Below, in pieces: positions 59,501 through 64,000 of a DNA stretch of 64,000 nucleotides (positions are counted from its first letter, which is position 1; the number at the start of each line of letters is the position of its first letter). Position numbers and translations under genes: made by a program. Location of the stretch: contig CP136068.1 in the NCBI GenBank assembly GCA_032622095.1, forward strand, positions 138,143,989-138,207,988, read 5' to 3'. Below the pieces are notes generated by a model. It saw only the letters and a list, made by a program, of their open reading frames with translations. It was not told the origin of the DNA and made no database searches. The DNA is from Siphonodentalium dalli. Its lineage: Eukaryota > Mollusca > Scaphopoda > Gadilida > Siphonodentaliidae.

Positions 59501-62119
59501 GAATAAGACCCTGTCCGGTCTCATAATGGCCGTTACAGAATAAGACCCTGTTTGGTCTCATAATGGCCGTTACAGAATAAGACCCTGTCCGGTCTAATAA
59601 TGGCCGTTACAAAATAAGACCCTGTTTGGTCTCATAATGGCAGTTATAGAATAAGACCCTGTCCGGTCTCACAATGCCCGTTATATAATAAGACCCTGTT
59701 TGGTCTCATAATGGCCGTTACAGAATAAGACCCTGTCCGGTCTCATAATGGCCGTTATAGAATAAGACCTGCCTGGTCTCATAATGGCCGTTACAGAATA
59801 AGACCCTGTCCGGTCTCATAATGGCAGTTATAGAATAAGACCCTGTCCGGTCTCGTAATGGCCGTTATAGAATAAGACCCTGTCCGGTCTCATAATGGCC
59901 GTTATAGAATAAGACCCTGTCCGGTCTCGTAATGGCCGTTATAGAATAAGACCCTGTCCGGTCTCGTAATGGCCGTTATAGAATAAGACCCTGTCCGGTC
60001 TCACAATGCCCGTTATATAATAAGACCCTGTCTGGTCTCACAATGGCCGTTATAGAATAAGATCCAGTCCGGTCTCATAACGGCAGTTATATAATAAGTC
60101 CCTGTTTGGTCTCATAATGGCCGTTATAGAATAAGACCCTGTCCGGTCTCATAATGGTCGTTATAGAATAAGACCTGCCTGGTCTCATAATGGCCGTTAC
60201 AGAATAAGCCCTGTCCGGTCTCATAATGGCAGTTATAGAATAAGACCCTGTCCGGTCTCGTAATGGCCGTTATAGAATAAGACCCTGTCCGGTCTCATAA
60301 TGGCCGTTACAGAATAAGACCCTGTCCGGTCTCATAATGGCCGTTATAGAATAAGACCCTGTCGGTCTAATAATGGCCGTTACAAAATAAGATCCTGTCT
60401 GGTCTCATAATGGCAGTTATAGAATAAGACCCTGTCCGGTCTCATAATGGCCGTTACAGAATAAGACCCTGTCCGGTCTCATAATGGTCGTTATAGAATA
60501 AGACCTGCCTGGTCTCATAATGGCCGTTACAGAATAAGACCCTGTCCGGTCTCATAATGGCAGTTATAGAATAAGACCCTGTCCGGTCTCGTAATGGCCG
60601 TTATAGAATAAGACCCTGTCCGGTCTCATAATGGCCGTTACAGAATAAGACCCTGTCCGGTCTCATAATGGCCGTTATAGAATAAGACCCTGTCGGTCTA
60701 ATAATGGCCGTTACAAAATAAGATCCTGTCTGGTCTCATAATGGCAGTTATAGAATAAGACCCTGTCCGGTCTCACAATGCCCGTTATATAATAAGACCC
60801 TGTTTGGTCTCATAATGGCCGTTATAGAATAAGACACTGTCCGGTCTCATAATGGCAGTTATAGAATAAGACCCTGTCCGGTCTCACAATGCCCGTTATA
60901 TAATAAGACCCTGTTTGGTCTCATAATAGCCGTTATAGAATAAGACACTGTCCGGTCTCATAATGGCAGTTATAGAATAAGACACTGTCCGGTCTCATAA
61001 TGGCCGTTACAGAATAAGATCCTGTCTGGTCTCATAATGGCCGTTATAGAATAAGATCCTGTCCGGTATCATAATGGCCGTTATAGAATAAGACCTGCCT
61101 GGTCTCGTAATGGCCGTTATAGAATAAGTCCCTGTTTGGTCTCATAATGGCCGTTATAGAATAAGATCCTGTCCGGTCTCATAATGGCCGTTATAGAATA
61201 AGACCATGTCCGGTACGTATCATAATGGCCGTTATAGAATAAGACCCTGTCCGGTCTCATAATGGCCGTTATAGAATAAGATCCTGTCCGGTATCATAAT
61301 GGCCGTTATAGAATAAGACCCTGTCCGGTCTCATAATGGCCGTTATAGAATAAGATTTTGTCCGGTATCATAATGGCCGTTATAGAATAAGACCTGCCTG
61401 GTCTCGTAATGGCCGTTATAGAATAAGTCCCTGTTTGGTCTCATAATGGCCGTTATAGAATAAGATCCTGTCCGGTCTCATAATGGCCGTTATAGAATAA
61501 GACCTGCCTGGTCTCGTAATGGCCGTTATAGAATAAGACCCTGTTTGGTCTCATAATGGCCGTTATAGAATAAGACACTGTCCGGTCTCATAATGCCGTT
61601 ATAGAATAAGACCCTGTCCGGTCTCATAATGGCCGTTATAGAATAAGACGCTGCCTGGTCTCGTAATGGCCGTTATAGAATAAGTCCCTGTCCGGTACGT
61701 ATCATAATGGCCGTTATAGAATAAGACCCTGTCCGGTCTCATAATGGCCGTTATAGAATAAGACCCTGTCGGTCTAATAATGGCCGTTACAAAATAAGAT
61801 CCTGTCTGGTCTCATAATGGCAGTTATAGAATAAGACCCTGTCCGGTCTCACAATGCCCGTTATATAATAAGACCCTGTTTGGTCTCATAATGGCCGTTA
61901 TAGAATAAGACCCTGTCCGGTCTCATAATGGCCGTTATAGAATAAGATCCTGTCCGGTATCATAATGGCCGTTACAAAATAAGACCCTGTCCGGTCTCAT
62001 AATGGCCGTTATAGAATAAGATCCTGTCCGGTATCATAATGGCCGTTACAAAATAAGATCCTGTCCGGTCTCATAATGGCCGTTATAGAATAAGATCCTG
62101 TCCGGTCTCACAATGCCCG
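56543..62119. repeat. 37-bp satellite array, about 150 monomers
   Basis: The consensus monomer is 'gttatagaataagaccctgt' followed by 'ccggtctcataatggcc'. It contains two imperfect dyads: 'gaccctgtccggtc' and 'taatggccgtta'. Variants (gatcctg, gatccag, cctgttt, ggtatcat, ggcagtt, gttacaaaat, cctgcctgg) recur in ordered blocks; for example one block starting 'aagatcctgtccggtatcat' returns after 222 bp (six monomers). No spacer sequences and no coding capacity. It occupies the site that in A' holds one monomer (35478-35514). Confidence 0.97.
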
Positions 62120-62899
62120 TAAAACCAAAGCAAATTTTGTTCGACCTCTTTCTTAATCCGCCGCTCTTTTGTTTCATGAGAAATATCTCCACTGTATAGC
62201 GCTAATTATACACTGTTAATCTATATATCACTTGGGTATCGGGAGCTGATATGCTACCTCTACACACGAGACTTAACTTAGCCAAACTCATTTTCTTCCT
62301 TATTATGTCCCTCAACTTTTAGGAAATGTTAACATGGAACACAGTGGCCGCACAGACACCAGACAAGATGGCATAAAAATGGCCGCCGATTTCAGACGAG
62401 ACACTAAGTCCGTGTGGTGAAAGTTATAGAGAGAACATCTTGTCAAATGTATACACATAGACATAATGCCAAATCTTCATGGAAAAATTGGAACTCCCTT
62501 TCCAAGATCACCACCAAAATGGCCACCGGAAGTGGAAAGTTACACTATTTTTCAATAAAATCTTCTAGATCAGTTGGAACGTGTGGTTAATTGTGACTGT
62601 ATTTACTATTGTATATTGTTCATGTTATCTGATTTTACAGAATGTGATATAAAAATTCACAAAAAAACAAAAACATCGCCATTTGGATTATTGTCATAGT
62701 TCAACAAGAAATTATCACAACTGGGCGAAGTAAGCGAGGCCGAATGGCGCCTGCAGTCGCTCATAATTTGTGGTTGATGTTGATGAATAATAGTGGGTAA
62801 GCTACTCTCTATACATTGAATACTAATATCAGTGACTATTGTATCCACTGACATTGCCAGAAATATTGGATTGTTTTCTCACAAACTTTCATAAATATC

Positions 62900-63586
62900 A
62901 AGGGGGGGGGGGGGCGAAAAAAAATTGCGAGACGTGGGGTGGGGTGGAGGTGGGTACCCGAGGCCGGAAACAGTTTTTGACCACTTTTTTTGCATTTTAT
63001 TTTTATTGACATATTTTCAACTGTTTTAAACATATTTGTTTATATGTTGTGGCTTTTTGCAGTATGAGAAGCACTAATACATTCAATATTGTTATAACTA
63101 CCCCCATAAGTTGATATAAAATGGAAAAATAGTGAATATTGTGGGGGTGTGTCCCAAAATTTTCATTGATTTTTTTTGCACGCAAATGTTTTTTATTGTG
63201 TCTGTTTCCGCTTGCTTGGCAGTTTTTATATTGAAAATTGTCTAGTTCACGGTGTAGTTCAATAAAAAAAATACTTCAGATAGCTCTAGGGTAAAGTGAA
63301 CTTAATGCAGTCTGACAATATCTGCTAACAACTCATGACAGAATATTACAATAATTCTTATACTTAATGACAGTCTCTTTACTCATACAGTTAGTTGATG
63401 CATGAGTGTAATGTATGAAATAGAGCGGTTGGTCGTTTTTACAGAGGGGACCAACATAAAGCTTTGGGGTTTTGGGGTGGGTGTCTAAAATTTTATGAAA
63501 AAACAAGAAAGGGTGGTGGGTGTAAAAAAATGGCAATGTAAAAAAAAACATCCCACGTCTCGCAACTTGTTTTCGCCCCCCCCCTG
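62900..63586. mobile_element. 687-bp TIR element with G-run termini
   Basis: The left end (G run, 'gcgaaaa', then 'ttgcgagacgtggg') is inverted at the right end ('cccacgtctcgcaa', 'ttttcgc', C run). The flanks share 'aaatatc' (62893-62899, 63587-63593), a 7-bp repeat that may be a worn 8-bp duplication. The corresponding position in A' lacks it, together with about 55 bp of flank. The minus-strand frames here (63003-63617) have no domain. Ends resembling 'cagggg' hint at hAT, unproven. Confidence 0.75.
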
Positions 63587-63866
63587 AAATATCGGTAAAA
63601 AAAATCACTTGGACCATGTTTTCAAATAAAACGGAACTATCTTTGGTACCAAATGTGTTGGTTGTTTTTAACTATCATTAATGTAACACTGATGTGATTA
63701 TATAAAAGAATACGGAATCAAGATGGCTTGCAAAATGGCAACCAAATAATTTTTCACAAATATCCCGAACACTGTTCTCTGCTATTCCGAAAAGTTAGCA
63801 AATCGTGATTCACGGTCTTGGTTAATAAACACGTTAGTTAATCAGCTGACAACTAAATATTCTATT

Positions 63867-64000
63867 TGTAGAGTAATCACCCCTACCCCTTCTTATTCAA
63901 GGGACGTGATAGTACATACTAAACATATCTATCTTAACCGATGGGGGGAGACAGGAATATAATCGAACTATAAGTGACCCCAACCAAATTACCAAGGTCA
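63867..64000. other. Sequence beyond the duplication, unassigned
   Basis: After 'aaatattctat' the similarity to A and A' ends and unrelated sequence follows to the window edge. It could be the start of another insertion or the far side of a duplication breakpoint. Confidence 0.5.

Larger units (their letters stand above)
37181..63866. repeat. Tandem segmental duplication, unit 2 (blocks B' and A'')
   Basis: Direct continuation of unit 1 across the CAA junction, repeating the order of blocks B and A'. It is longer only because A'' holds the 5.6-kb satellite and a 687-bp element. Homology to A' stops after 'gacaactaaatattctat' (about 63866), before the GPCR tail would be reached. Confidence 0.95.
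53350..63866. repeat. Block A'': third copy of the segmental repeat
   Basis: Aligns with A' from 'ttcacaacccgatt' to about 63866, sharing the MITE, the ~272-bp duplication (54909-55450) and the 1.25-kb insert. It is broken by the satellite array (56543-62119) and by the element at 62900-63586. Frames at 54072-54284, 54595-54816, 55321-55509 and 56102-56356 lack domain features. Confidence 0.9.

Noticed and set aside
56543-62119. CRISPR-like array of 37-bp direct repeats
   Set aside because: Monomers abut head to tail without unique spacers, and the context is animal DNA; it is a satellite.
1-64000. tRNA, rRNA or other structured RNA genes
   Set aside because: The strong hairpins seen are transposon foldbacks with target duplications; no cloverleaf with conserved tRNA box elements or rRNA-like segment was recognised by eye.

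Overview
The window is animal nuclear DNA, AT-rich and almost entirely repeats. Single-exon 7TM receptor coding, a non-LTR reverse transcriptase scrap, many foldback elements and MITEs, (GTCT)n-led dispersed repeats, and decayed repeats containing 'gccgtaactca' or 'ggacggacggacagac' strings together suggest a lophotrochozoan, most likely a mollusc (perhaps a bivalve). This is an inference from repeat style, not from a marker gene. No bacterial, phage or organellar signal was seen. Most open frames lie inside palindromes or tandem repeats, or lack an ATG, and are not genes. Only three protein-coding signals deserve a call: a 332-aa GPCR (13402-14400, minus), a 157-aa transposon protein present twice (31196-31669 and 52130-52603, plus), and a weak 119-aa cysteine-rich frame (10191-10550, plus).

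Layout. 1-2167: a 997-bp tandem repeat (two apparently identical copies plus 173 bp of a third) carrying a CpG-rich nest of palindromic modules. 2168-3900: an old array of alternating ~135/147-bp monomers. 3900-7470: decayed non-coding sequence. 7470-10556: a rearranged older relative of 26980-32414, with a 403-bp MITE (9-bp target duplication) and a long hairpin. 10557-13495 (block A) leads into the GPCR gene and its 5' flank, up to about 15926. 15927-32414 (block B) followed by 32415-37180 (block A') forms a ~21-kb unit. That unit is repeated in tandem as 37181-53349 (B') plus 53350-63866 (A''). B and B' look about 98-99% identical by eye, and A' and A'' are also close, while A is clearly older.

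Each B block carries, in order: small hairpins, a foldback element holding a hAT-type MITE, a 103-bp (64+39) minisatellite, a 5.2-kb element with ~680-bp inverted arms around a ~195-bp tandem array, a ~530-bp tandem family invaded by three insertions, and a 2,038-bp TIR transposon encoding the 157-aa protein. The A blocks differ most. A adjoins the intact GPCR. A' ends in the last ~29 codons of a GPCR paralogue fused at a CAA repeat to B'. A'' contains a ~5.6-kb array of about 150 copies of a 37-bp satellite whose single-copy counterpart sits at the matching place in A'.

The genes do not form a pathway. The window is best read as a record of nested segmental duplication, transposon insertion and satellite expansion around a chemosensory-type receptor locus.
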